DNA of 64,000 bases from Shimia aestuarii (GCF_900114635.1 NZ_FOTQ01000011.1:32112-96111); one strand, 5' to 3'; positions 51,974-61,206 are shown, counted from the stretch's first letter. Notes: generated by a model not told the origin, from the sequence alone. Numbers and translations are program-made.

Positions 51974-54589
51974 TTAGCGGAAATCACGCTCAATTTTCGG
52001 GATTACATCCTCCCGTCGCTTCACTCCAAACTTTCTATAGATCTTTTTCAGATGGAATTTGATCGTATCGGTTGTCACGCTCAGTGTCTTTGCCATCTCG
52101 GCATTGGTCATCCCTGCACCCAACAGGTCGACAACTTCCATTTCTTTGCGGGTAAGCTCAACGCCGCCTGCCAAAACGGAAATCGACTGCGCTTGTGACT
52201 GGAATGCCTCGTGCAACATGGACAGGTATTGGTACTTGGTCAAATAACGCTGGGCCTTGGGCAGCGTACGCAAGGCAATACCGATCAGCCGCTCCATGGG
52301 CAGGCCGAGGTCGAGAAATACGCGGAAATAGTTTTCGTGTTGGCCCAAGCTCGCCGCTTCGAGCAGGGATTCGATCGCCTTCTGGCGATGGCCAAGGGCA
52401 TCTTCGGCAATCGCCCTTAAAGCTATTGCCCGGATTCGATAATTGGTCGCTCCGTTGGCACTGGCAACTTCGCAGGTGCGGTTCAACATGTCAGTAGCCT
52501 TGGCAGCATCGCCGCTGGAGATCCAGACCCGTGCCAGCGCGACTCGCGCGAAATTGACGACTATCTGTGAATCCATCGAGGGCGGCATATTCGGGTTTGG
52601 CGGATCAAGCCTGGCAAGCTTCTCCAACCCGATCTCGTTTGCGGCGGCGAATGCGAGAACGCGCTTGCCCGACTTGATGTTCTCGATGATGCGAAGAATC
52701 GAAACGACCTGTTTGAGGCGCGGCAACCTGCGTTCTTCGGCTGTCCTGTCGGCCCGGCCCAGAGTTTCAATGACGCCAGCGTGCCCCGACCCAACTCGCG
52801 CTATGTTGGCAGCGACCCTGTACCCCAGGATCAGCGGCGTGCACCAGATCTCGGTCCTTTCAAGCAAATGAAGTGACTTTGCTATCAGCGCGCTAGCCTC
52901 CTGAATCTGGTTTTGTTGGTAAAGGATCGAGGCGAGATGAAGCGACGCGAGCGCCTCGAAAAGGCTTTCCGGTCCATAGCTGTCGCGTGACTCGCGAATA
53001 ACACTTTTTAGGCAAACCTTTGCGCGGCTGAGATGCCCCATGGAATGAAGAACCGCGCCCAAATGTACTTCGAGATGCAGCCTGCTGGAATCCTGGCGCG
53101 TCGCGATCAATACCGTTTGGACTCTCTGGGCGGCTTTTACCGCATTATGCAGATCGCCGGTTTCGTAATAAAAGAAAAACAATATGTAATTCACATCTGC
53201 ATGCAGCAAAGTCGCGGTTCCTGGCAGCTTCGTGTAGATTTGCTTGAGCTGTTCGATCTTGTCACGAGAAGCAAGCCTGTCTTCGCTGATAGCCACCAGC
53301 GCATCGACTATTTCGACCTCGATACTCAGCTTGTCTTCAAATTGCATGGTTTCCCGCAATTCGTTGAGTTTCCGCCTTCCGAGTTCCGGATCTCCTGACC
53401 TTGCGACATGCAGCGCATCCGCCAATCGAATGCGCGGGCTTGCGCAAAAGGTCTGTTCATCAAGCTTCGGCAGGTATCGCGACAAGATTTCATTGCTGCC
53501 ATCAACGGCAAGCCGCCAGGATCCAGCCTTTTCGATCATCGTGGCGAGAAGGGTCCGATCCCTTACCTTGTCAGCCAGTTGAAGCGCAGTGTGGTAGGCG
53601 TATTTATCGGAAAACCATTCGGCCATCATTTGGCAGGTATTGCTTTGGAATTCCGCCGATTTTCGAAGAAACATGGTTCGGAAATGAGTGCGAAACGGCG
53701 CGCTCACGCAAAACAGGCTTTCGTCTGGATTGCACGAATGCGCCAAACCAAGGTCGCGAATCCTGACAAGCATTTCCCAACCGGGCCCCTTGCCGGATAG
53801 TTTCTCGATCAGGCTGCCCTCGAACATGTCGATTTGCGACAAGGCAAGCAGCACGTCAACCATTTCCAGGGGTAGGTGCGACAGGACCTGTTCCTGAAGG
53901 TAGGTAAGCAATCGTGGTGAAAGATGGTCCAGCCATTGGACTGCCGCAGAGTTCTCAACTTTTAGCTGAGCCGCCAGCATGATTGCCCCAGGCCACTTGC
54001 CTGTCAGCTTGAGAAGTCGTTTTTTTTCCTTCGTGGACAAACCTGGAAAGCGATTTACGACTTCCGCGGTCGACAGGCGAAGTTGTTCGATCCCGAGAAT
54101 CTCGACTTTTTGGTCCAGGCCAAGCTGAACGAGGTCGAGTCGTGGTCGATTCCATGTCGCGAGAGACAGGCGCAAACGCCCGGATCGGTGCATGGACAGG
54201 AGCCTGAAAAAGATCAGCGTGTCCTCATCCGTTATGTCGTCGAAATTATCAACAAAGATCGCAATCGGCACATTCGCGGTATTCTGCACAATGAGCTCGG
54301 CGACCACTGGTGGTGACATTTCGCGGGAAAGCGCCAACTGCACTCCGGCCTCGCCCAGCAGGCTTTCCAATCGGGTAATAAGTGCCGGAAACCGCGTCGA
54401 AATCATCTTGCAGCTGATCCAGACTGTCGCGCTGCCGGATGCGTCAGCGCGCGCCATGGCTTCACGCAAATGCCAGGTTTTTCCAAAACCCGGGGGCGCC
54501 CAAAAGACCTTTGAAATTGTCCCTTGCGTCAAGGCATCTGGATCTTGCACAAGAGCCGCGCCAGCTTGAGAGACTTCGATGGCTTCCAT
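51974..54589 (-). CDS. Large LuxR-family ATP-dependent regulator (LAL/MalT type)
   Basis: An 871-residue STAND regulator. Near the N-terminus is Walker A APPGFGKTW (about residues 32-40) and Walker B IAIFVDNFDDI, then helical TPR-like repeats, and at the C-terminus a LuxR helix-turn-helix (LTRKEMEVVDLLGAGMTNAE, TIKFHLKKIYRKFGVKRRED). The ATG at 54589 has AGGAGG 7 bp upstream. MalT-type proteins bind ATP and an inducer and activate transcription from direct repeats of short boxes. It sits in the middle of the cluster, divergent from the thiol-dioxygenase gene; the GGGTAG repeats are candidate sites. Confidence 0.9.
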   Translation of the reverse strand: MEAIEVSQAGAALVQDPDALTQGTISKVFWAPPGFGKTWHLREAMARADASGSATVWISCKMISTRFPALITRLESLLGEAGVQLALSREMSPPVVAELIVQNTANVPIAIFVDNFDDITDEDTLIFFRLLSMHRSGRLRLSLATWNRPRLDLVQLGLDQKVEILGIEQLRLSTAEVVNRFPGLSTKEKKRLLKLTGKWPGAIMLAAQLKVENSAAVQWLDHLSPRLLTYLQEQVLSHLPLEMVDVLLALSQIDMFEGSLIEKLSGKGPGWEMLVRIRDLGLAHSCNPDESLFCVSAPFRTHFRTMFLRKSAEFQSNTCQMMAEWFSDKYAYHTALQLADKVRDRTLLATMIEKAGSWRLAVDGSNEILSRYLPKLDEQTFCASPRIRLADALHVARSGDPELGRRKLNELRETMQFEDKLSIEVEIVDALVAISEDRLASRDKIEQLKQIYTKLPGTATLLHADVNYILFFFYYETGDLHNAVKAAQRVQTVLIATRQDSSRLHLEVHLGAVLHSMGHLSRAKVCLKSVIRESRDSYGPESLFEALASLHLASILYQQNQIQEASALIAKSLHLLERTEIWCTPLILGYRVAANIARVGSGHAGVIETLGRADRTAEERRLPRLKQVVSILRIIENIKSGKRVLAFAAANEIGLEKLARLDPPNPNMPPSMDSQIVVNFARVALARVWISSGDAAKATDMLNRTCEVASANGATNYRIRAIALRAIAEDALGHRQKAIESLLEAASLGQHENYFRVFLDLGLPMERLIGIALRTLPKAQRYLTKYQYLSMLHEAFQSQAQSISVLAGGVELTRKEMEVVDLLGAGMTNAEMAKTLSVTTDTIKFHLKKIYRKFGVKRREDVIPKIERDFR

Positions 54590-54733
54590 ATTCTTTCCTC
54601 CTACGCGCTCACCACTCCCTTGGCCAATGGGCAGACACCGCCGTATTCTGGCCATCAAATGGACTGAGCTACCCGTGGGTTCGGTCCGAACTCATAGCTT
54701 TTGTAGCATTACCACCAGGCAGTCGCTACACAC

Positions 54734-54759
54734 GGGTAGTTTTTTCTGGATAGGTGTAG
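54734..54759 (+). promoter_or_regulatory. GGGTAG/GTGTAG pair (20-bp spacing) upstream of the thiol dioxygenase
   Basis: GGGTAG (54734-54739) and GTGTAG (54754-54759) are 20 bp apart start to start, with a GGATAG between them (54748-54753). An inverted CTACCC lies at 54669-54674. The pair is about 80-105 bp upstream of the dioxygenase start, a suitable place for an activator, and has the same spacing as the pairs at 43999, 44093 and 60094. Confidence 0.6.
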
Positions 54760-54839
54760 TCCGATAGTGCTGCCAGGCTCAATTATCGGCTGGTCGTGCT
54801 AGAATAAGAGGGCCATGAGCCTAATTGGGGGAGTCCTTC

Positions 54840-55427
54840 ATGCCATCTCGGATCGCAAACGCGCGCAGCGCAGAAGTCCGCACGTTTTCAGAAACTGTCG
54901 ATCCGTTCGTAGGGACGGCCGATACCTCCCGCGACTCCCTGCGCTCGATAGAAGCCGCGATGAAGGTACTGGCCGCCCACACTGAGCTTTTCCCGGCAGA
55001 GCATTTCCAGCGGCCGGGCAGCGAGCCTGGTGCACTGTTCGAGCTATGGGTCAATGAGGCAGGTACTGCGGCGCTCTATTACAACGTGATCTGGGATGAC
55101 ATCGACAGCCCGGCGCACCGTCATGGCACTTGGGCAGCGATTGCGGGCCTTGAAAGCGTTGAGCCGAACCAGACCTATCGGCTCGACCCCGAAACAGATG
55201 CGCCCATCCCGGCAGAGCGGATCGAGGTAACGCCTGGGATAGCCGTGTCGATGCTGCCGACAGATGTGCATTCCATCCACGTCCACGGGCCGTTTCCGGT
55301 GAGGACGCTGCACTTTTACGGCCGCTCACTGGCAACGGCCGGCTTGCGCGAGTTGTATGACCCGGATTTGAAGAAGTGGGAGACCTACCCTGCACAGGTT
55401 ACTGTCCTCCAGCCAAGTGTCGTCTGA
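54840..55427 (+). CDS. Cysteine dioxygenase-type cupin (thiol dioxygenase)
   Basis: A 195-residue cupin of the cysteine dioxygenase type I family, including 3-mercaptopropionate dioxygenases. The iron ligands are probably H93 and H95 (SPAHRHGTW) and a third histidine in SIHVHGPFPVRTLHFYG (H147 or H149). The enzyme would oxidise a free thiol to the sulfinate. The ATG at 54840 is preferred (GGGGGAG 7 bp upstream) over a TTG at 54825. The next gene, a rhodanese, starts five bases after the stop, pointing to a sulfur pathway. Confidence 0.82.
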   Translation: MPSRIANARSAEVRTFSETVDPFVGTADTSRDSLRSIEAAMKVLAAHTELFPAEHFQRPGSEPGALFELWVNEAGTAALYYNVIWDDIDSPAHRHGTWAAIAGLESVEPNQTYRLDPETDAPIPAERIEVTPGIAVSMLPTDVHSIHVHGPFPVRTLHFYGRSLATAGLRELYDPDLKKWETYPAQVTVLQPSVV

Positions 55428-55432
55428 CGACA

Positions 55433-57046
55433 ATGTCCGGGGACAGGTCAGTGAAAGACCCGCTCTTTGCGGAGATTTCGGCGCGCGAGCTCGTCGCCCT
55501 TGCGGGCACGGGCGCGCCGCATGCCGTCATCGACACGCGCGAACAGGCTGTATTCGGCGCCGGGCATATGCTTTATGCCAGCAACATGCCCCTCAGCCGG
55601 CTGGAACTGCTCGCTTCGGATCGCATACCTTGCCTGGACGTGCCGCTCATCCTCGTTGATGCCGACCCGAGCCGCACCGAGCTTGCTGCAGGCAGGCTTG
55701 CAGCTATGGGGTTCACAGATATCCGGGTCTTGGCCGGCGGGGCCTCGGGATGGCAAGAGGAAGGATATCGGCTTCACATCGGGACGAATGTACCGAGCAA
55801 ATTGCTTGGGGAGTATGTCGCCCATTCCGGTGATGTGAAACTTATTCGACCAGAGGAGTTCCCCGACTTCGTTGCCGCGCGCCCCGACTTGGCAATCTGG
55901 GATTGTCGTCCGCGAGGCGAATTCGAGGCTGGCACGCTTCCAGGGGCGGAAAACGTGCCAGGAACGAGTTGGACTTCACGGCTGGGCACACAGAACGACA
56001 ATCCGATTATTGTAACCTGCGCCGGTCGAACGCGGGGCGCGATTGCAGTTGCATCCATAGCGAGGTTTGCTGGACTGGAGAATGTGACATGGGTCGAGGA
56101 CGGTTTGGCAGGGTGGACCTTGTCCGGTCGGGAAACCGTTGCGCCTTCGTCCAGTGCGCCATCCAAGGGCGAGCCGGCGCGCGCCTCTGGCAAATTGCGG
56201 GATCGTATCCGCGCGATGGCCCTTTCCGCCGGTGTGACGACGGTGGAAGCGTCCGAGGTGCAGGATTTGTGCGCGCAGGATGCCTGCGCCTACTACTTCA
56301 ACGTGTCTACGAAAACCGAGGCCGCGCCCAAGGGGGCCTGGGCGCGCCGTGTTGCCGGGGGCCAGCTCGTCCAGACCGCAGACGATGTCATCCCGGTGCG
56401 CAACCTTCCCGTCATCCTGTTCGACGATCGCGATGGCGAAGCCTTCATTGCGGCTTTCTGGTTGCTTCAGCTTGGATATCACCGCGTTTCTGTTGCCGAA
56501 GGCTGCTCTGATCAGGACTTTGTGCCCCCCCCTAAGGCGGGGGCGGGCACCTATTCCGTCGAAACATCCACCGCCCTGTTGGACCCGATTGCCGCCAGGA
56601 ACCTTGCAAACAAATCGGATTCGATGCTCGTCGATGTGTCCAGCCGAATGCAATACCTCGCCTCCCACCCCAAGGGCGCGTTACACTGCAATAGGACGTC
56701 GCTGGGGAAGCTGGTTGATGCGAACCGCCCGGCCGTGGTGGTCATCACTGGCCACGATTTGGGTGTCGCCCGCCTCGCCGCCGCCGATCTGGTCGAGGCG
56801 GGGCAAAAAACGGCTTTGGTTGCTGGTGGCAATCGTGCTTGGGCAGAGATACCCGACGAAACCGACGCAGGTGATCCCACGACGCCAGTCGAAATTGACG
56901 ATTACCCGCCGCCCGACGCGCCGCTACCCGACAAAAATGAACGGCTGCGGGCCTATATCGAATGGGAGCTGGCGTTGATCGAGTTGTCACAGGACGATCC
57001 GCTGGAACCACCGGGGTTTGCGAGAGATTTCAGGCAGATACTCTAG
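55433..57046 (+). CDS. Four-domain rhodanese-like sulfurtransferase
   Basis: A 537-residue protein of four tandem rhodanese domains (about residues 10-115, 135-230, 270-380 and 400-500). Only the second has the catalytic cysteine, C196 in IIVTCAGRTRGA. At the equivalent place the first has VDADPSRT, the third FDDRDGEA and the fourth ITGHDLGV. Related multi-domain proteins are found beside cysteine dioxygenase-like genes in several proteobacteria. It probably transfers or detoxifies sulfane sulfur produced downstream of the lyase/dioxygenase. No signal peptide, so cytosolic. Confidence 0.85.
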   Translation: MSGDRSVKDPLFAEISARELVALAGTGAPHAVIDTREQAVFGAGHMLYASNMPLSRLELLASDRIPCLDVPLILVDADPSRTELAAGRLAAMGFTDIRVLAGGASGWQEEGYRLHIGTNVPSKLLGEYVAHSGDVKLIRPEEFPDFVAARPDLAIWDCRPRGEFEAGTLPGAENVPGTSWTSRLGTQNDNPIIVTCAGRTRGAIAVASIARFAGLENVTWVEDGLAGWTLSGRETVAPSSSAPSKGEPARASGKLRDRIRAMALSAGVTTVEASEVQDLCAQDACAYYFNVSTKTEAAPKGAWARRVAGGQLVQTADDVIPVRNLPVILFDDRDGEAFIAAFWLLQLGYHRVSVAEGCSDQDFVPPPKAGAGTYSVETSTALLDPIAARNLANKSDSMLVDVSSRMQYLASHPKGALHCNRTSLGKLVDANRPAVVVITGHDLGVARLAAADLVEAGQKTALVAGGNRAWAEIPDETDAGDPTTPVEIDDYPPPDAPLPDKNERLRAYIEWELALIELSQDDPLEPPGFARDFRQIL

Positions 57047-57227
57047 GAACCCGACCTTGAGCGGTCCCGGCGAGCCGGTATTTTAGCATTTAAAGCGGCG
57101 AGTGATACGCTGTCTAATCAACGCCTGTCTATTCATGGTGCGGGTTTGACAGAGACGGGGACAGGGGCGTTCGCTCGCAAACCACTGCCGCGAAATCCGC
57201 CAGATTAAAACACAAAGGAACCCATCG

Positions 57228-58166
57228 ATGAATGATCAGCCTTTCAAAGTTGCGGCCGTTCAGGCGGCACCTGCCTATCTCGACCTCGAGCGAGGCACAG
57301 ACAAGGCAATTGCATTGATTGAGCAAGCGGCCAAAAAGGGCGTTCGACTGATTGCCTTTCCCGAAACATGGCTGCCGGGATATCCGTGGTGGATTTGGCT
57401 TGGCGCACCGGCTTTCGGTGGTGAATTATTTACCCGCCTGTTCGAAAGCTCGGCAATCGCCGGTGGCGAGTACGACAAACGCATTTCCGAAGCGGCGCGA
57501 GAAAACGGAATTCACGTGGTGATGGGATTGAGCGAGCGTGACGGCGACAAGATCTATATGGCGCAGTGGCATTACGATGCCACGGGAAACGTCATTTCAC
57601 GCCGGCGCAAGCTGCGGCCAACGCACGAGGAAAGAGGCGTTTTTGGTGACGGCGACAAGAGCGATCTTGTCGTGAAATCTACGGAACTGGGTAGAATTGG
57701 TGCCCTATGTTGCTGCGAGCACCTGCAGCCGATGTTGAAATGCGCTCTGGCAAGTCAGGGCGAGCAAATCCACGTTGCCGCCTGGCCCGGCTTCAGCCTG
57801 TATACAAACCAGGCATATGCGTTCGGCGCCGAGTTGAACCTTGCTGCCAGCCGAATTTATGCCGCCGAAACTCAGACTTTTGTAATCGTGTCCTGCGGAA
57901 TGGTCTCAGATCAAATGTTGGATCTGCTTTGTTCGGAGCCATCTTCGCGCTCACTGATCGAAAAGGGCGGCGGTTATGCGCGCATTTTCGGACCTGACGG
58001 CGATACGATCGGCGAAGTCGTTCCCCCCAACGAAGAAGGTCTGGTGATCGCCGAAATATCACCGATTGCGATTTCGCGGGCCAAATCTGCTGCGAACCCG
58101 ATGGCCTATTACGATCTCCAAGACCTCGACGGCTTGCTGTATTCGTCCAAGCCGCGACAGCGATAG
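57228..58166 (+). CDS. Nitrilase-family carbon-nitrogen hydrolase
   Basis: A 312-residue nitrilase with catalytic E46 (LIAFPETWLPGYPWWIW), K128 (RRRKLRPTHEERGVFGDG) and cysteine C162 in GALCCCEHLQP. The motifs PETWLPGYPWW and RKLRPTHEE, and the cysteine followed by EHLQP, are those of true nitrilases acting on nitriles, not amidases. It would convert a nitrile to acid and ammonia. It stands 181 bp after the rhodanese gene, with its own ribosome-binding site (AAGGAAC). The natural nitrile is unknown; a cyano-amino acid or plant-derived nitrile would fit the neighbourhood. Confidence 0.88.
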   Translation: MNDQPFKVAAVQAAPAYLDLERGTDKAIALIEQAAKKGVRLIAFPETWLPGYPWWIWLGAPAFGGELFTRLFESSAIAGGEYDKRISEAARENGIHVVMGLSERDGDKIYMAQWHYDATGNVISRRRKLRPTHEERGVFGDGDKSDLVVKSTELGRIGALCCCEHLQPMLKCALASQGEQIHVAAWPGFSLYTNQAYAFGAELNLAASRIYAAETQTFVIVSCGMVSDQMLDLLCSEPSSRSLIEKGGGYARIFGPDGDTIGEVVPPNEEGLVIAEISPIAISRAKSAANPMAYYDLQDLDGLLYSSKPRQR

Positions 58167-58281
58167 GCCCTGCGCCGCCCCGATTTGAGCACATCGCCGC
58201 GCCTGCATTTGCACGTGGGCGCATGAAATCCTGCGCCGGTAGGTGGCTGTGCGGCGCGAGGCAATATTCACTCAATCGGTT

Positions 58282-60033
58282 TCAGAGATCGATTTCCACC
58301 GATTTGCTTGCAGGGACACTGCAACAAAGCAGGGCGAAGTCTTTTTCCGGCAGGCTGGCAGGGGATCCATCATAGACGATTTCCCCAGACAGGATCCTGG
58401 CGCTGCAGGATTGACAGGCCCCAATTCGGCAACTGCTCGGGGCATCAATTCCGTGATGTTCGGCAAATTCGAGAAGGTTCGCGTGGTCACCTTCTTTCCA
58501 AACCGCTGTCTTCCCGGATTTTTCAAAGTTGATCGTCGCCTCTTGCACGCCAATCCCGCCCGATGGCGAACCGACCTGAAAGGACTCCGTCAGGACACGC
58601 TCCGGCATTGCACCGGCGGCGAGCAATTCGTCCTTGAACTTCCGTTCAAAGCTCTCTGGTCCGCAGATATAGAACCTTGAGAAGTACCACGGGATATCAA
58701 TCCTCGTTCCCGTATAGACGACATGCGCATCAGCCAGTTCCTGCTGGATATGGTCGAGCGTCAGCCGGCCAGCGATCTCGTAGTCCATGCCCAGCTCTTC
58801 ATCTTTTGCAGGCTGGCTGTGAACCCGAATGAGTTTTAGCTTCGGGTGGCTATCACACAATTCCTGCAATTTTTCGGTAAAGATCGCGCTTTCAGTGTCG
58901 CGCATGCAGGCAAAGATATGGATGTCGGGGATCGAGGGCCCGAGATCAGCAAATGCCTTGGCCATCGAAAGCAGTGGCGTCACGCCAATGCCCCCTGCGA
59001 TCAGGGCAGCGGGCTCAAGCGCGGTTCTGTCGGGCACGAAGCGGCCGGCAGGCGATCGTAGCTCGACCTTCTCGCCTTCTTTCCACAGCCCGAAGAGCTG
59101 GTCGGTTCCAGTTCCCGGTCCGGACCGCTTTACGGTAATCCTGTAGGAGGAAAGGTCGTCGGTGTAGTCGGAAATGCTGAATGTGCGCGAGCTGCTGCCA
59201 TCGGCCAATCGCGGCTCATGGACGGAAAGGAACTGCCCTGCGCGATAGCCAGCAACCTCGCCGGCATCCTCTGGCGCCAGGATGAAAGAGCGCACGTCTG
59301 GCACCTCTTCAACGACGGACTTGATTTCAAATCTGCGCCAATCGTCCCATTTTCCGCTTGCTGTTCTGGTTTGCTCAACCATCCGGATGCGCTTCATGAA
59401 GAGCGGGTATCGCGAGGTTTCGCTAAGCGTTTCCAGCGCCAGGGCAGCATCGAGATCATCGAGCGTAACCCCCTCGCCGCGCCAGATCAGACCGGAAATA
59501 TCGCTCACGAACGGCGCATCGGGCGAGCAGGAAAGCTCCGTCAGGCGGTCGCCGGCGGCAACGGTCCCGGGCTTGTCGACCCGCAGGTAAAACCCGTTCA
59601 TTCCGCTCAGGGCAAACTCCTGCAGGAAACTGGCCCTCTGCCCAAGCCTCCAGGCCAGCTTGTCACAGGGCACACGTGGGCCAAGCACGGTCATTTCAAG
59701 CTTGCCTCCTAGCCGGAAGCGATCGCCAATCCGAACGGTGCTTTCATCCAGACCCTCGACTGTGAAGTTCTCGCCAAGATGCCCATCCGGCCACGGGGCA
59801 CCATCCTGGTTCAGGCGCGTGTTCCAATGGTCGAGGCTCTTTGCCGAGAGCAAATAAACCGCATCCGGATGGACCGCCGACTTGTTGCCTTCAACGCCAA
59901 TCTTATCGACCAGAACCGGCCCGGCGACCGCCGACTTTACGATCGCCGTTCTAACGGTGCGACCGTGCATGTCAATTTTCTGCGGGAGCCCAACACAGAT
60001 GCTTCTCACAGACATTTCGGTTTCGTTCGACAT
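58282..60033 (-). CDS. MOSC-ferredoxin reductase-ferredoxin fusion protein
   Basis: A 583-residue fusion. Residues 1-220 form a YiiM-type MOSC domain with GVEGNKSAVHPDAVYL and the probable molybdenum ligand C123 in VLGPRVPCDKLAWRLGQ, plus the small 3-alpha domain. Residues about 230-480 are an FAD/NAD(P) reductase (SSRTFSISDYTDD, AGGIGVTPLLSMA, YICGPESF). Residues 490-583 are a plant-type 2Fe-2S ferredoxin (C535, C540, C543, with C570 or C571). It could be a self-contained reductase for N-hydroxylated or other N-oxygenated compounds, like YcbX/YiiM. The ATG at 60033 is chosen over open frame further upstream. Convergent with the nitrilase gene. Confidence 0.85.
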   Translation of the reverse strand: MSNETEMSVRSICVGLPQKIDMHGRTVRTAIVKSAVAGPVLVDKIGVEGNKSAVHPDAVYLLSAKSLDHWNTRLNQDGAPWPDGHLGENFTVEGLDESTVRIGDRFRLGGKLEMTVLGPRVPCDKLAWRLGQRASFLQEFALSGMNGFYLRVDKPGTVAAGDRLTELSCSPDAPFVSDISGLIWRGEGVTLDDLDAALALETLSETSRYPLFMKRIRMVEQTRTASGKWDDWRRFEIKSVVEEVPDVRSFILAPEDAGEVAGYRAGQFLSVHEPRLADGSSSRTFSISDYTDDLSSYRITVKRSGPGTGTDQLFGLWKEGEKVELRSPAGRFVPDRTALEPAALIAGGIGVTPLLSMAKAFADLGPSIPDIHIFACMRDTESAIFTEKLQELCDSHPKLKLIRVHSQPAKDEELGMDYEIAGRLTLDHIQQELADAHVVYTGTRIDIPWYFSRFYICGPESFERKFKDELLAAGAMPERVLTESFQVGSPSGGIGVQEATINFEKSGKTAVWKEGDHANLLEFAEHHGIDAPSSCRIGACQSCSARILSGEIVYDGSPASLPEKDFALLCCSVPASKSVEIDL

Positions 60034-60093
60034 TGGGCACTCTTGTTTTTGATATTCGGATCGGAGTCTAGGGGCGGGCAGCGAAAAGCGTGA

Positions 60094-60119
60094 GGGTAGT
60101 CGGGCCGTGAACAGGGTAG
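60094..60119 (+). promoter_or_regulatory. GGGTAG pair (20-bp spacing) upstream of the MOSC fusion gene
   Basis: GGGTAG at 60094-60099 and again at 60114-60119, exactly 20 bp apart, 61-86 bp before the MOSC-fusion start codon. Their orientation is away from that gene, unlike the pairs upstream of the transporter and dioxygenase, so they may act in reverse or belong to a lost rightward gene. Confidence 0.55.
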
Positions 60120-60593
60120 AGTGGCCAACAAGTTGGCACTTCCAGCCCGTCGGCATGCCGTGCCAAGGGCTGCTTCACTGAAACCCGGAGGCGCGCATCC
60201 TATTCAGAGGCCTCTGAAGGCCGCTCTTGTCCAAATGTTCGGCGTATGTGCTCGTCCCCGGCAAGCTCCTCCTCTGAAAGCCCGACCTCGCTGTCTCTGG
60301 CCGTTTGGCCAAAATGACCCAGCATGGATGCGTCTGGTATCGGTCGCGTTGGCCAACAATACAGCAAGGGTTGCGTGGGCGATGCTGGTGCGAGATCAGA
60401 CATATCACCCATATCATGCAGACTTGCGATAACGCGAAGAACAGGAAAACAGGAATTTGTTGCAGCAGTCTGTGATGCGAGATGATCTGTCCAAGAACGA
60501 GAACACCCCGTGTGATCCACTGCGCCCTCGAGCGCGCCACGAGGGTCACGTCCGTCAAGGTGGTGTAATTTGCCGGGTGGCCTGAGGTCATGA
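60120..60593. other. Gap between the MOSC fusion gene and the IS256 fragment
   Basis: No recognised gene. A minus-strand frame at 60200-60520 (106 residues, ending SEEELAGDEHIRR and similar acidic sequence) could be a remnant but matches no family I know. The right edge contains the end of the IS256-type fragment. Confidence 0.35.
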
Positions 60594-61206
60594 TCAGGCG
60601 GTTTTGATGCTGAGAATTGGGTCGATCTCCTCGTGGTCGATCTGGGCGAATGCCTCCACCATCATGTAGCGGCTTGCTGTCTGCCATTCGTCGTTCTGCT
60701 CGAACAGCACCGCACCGATCAGCCGTGTGATCGAGGCCTCGTTCGGGAAGATCCCGACGACGTCGGCGCGGCGTTTCACCTCTTTCTTCAGGCGCTCGAT
60801 CGGGTTGGTGCCATGCAACTTGGTTCGGTGCTGGCGAGGGAAGGCCATGTAGGCCAGCACGTCGTGCTCGCTTTCGTCCATCGGTTCGGCCAGCTTGGGC
60901 CATCGCGACCGGAGCTGGTCTGCGACGCGGCGCCAGGTTTCGCCCGCGGAGGCGCGGTCGGGCTGGTCGAATGCCTGGCGGATTGCTGCGGCGACGACGG
61001 TGTGCTGGCCACGAGAGACATGGGCGAGCGCATTGCGCATCCAGTGGACACGGCAGCGCTGCCACGTTGCCTCGAAGACGCGCTCGATAGCCGCTCTGAG
61101 GCCGCTGTGGGCGTCCGAGATCACCAGCTTGGCACCATCGAGCCCACGGGCCTTCAGACCCCGCAAGAAGTCCATCCAGAAGGTCCCTGCCTCCGACGGT
61201 CTGGAC
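60594..61206 (-). pseudogene. IS256-family (mutator-type) transposase, C-terminal half
   Basis: The frame reads SEAGTFWMDFLRGLKARGL, then KLVISDAHSGLRAAIERVFE, a WQRCRVHWMRNALAHVS stretch and HGTNPIERLKKEVKRRADVV, the catalytic and C-terminal parts of an IS256 transposase. The N-terminal half is missing: at about 61207 the sequence changes to the end of the neighbouring IS3 element. Non-functional. Confidence 0.85.

Noticed and set aside
57047..57227. Promoter of the nitrilase gene from TTGACA at about 57147
   Set aside because: No acceptable -10 hexamer at 16-18 bp could be found, so no promoter was called.
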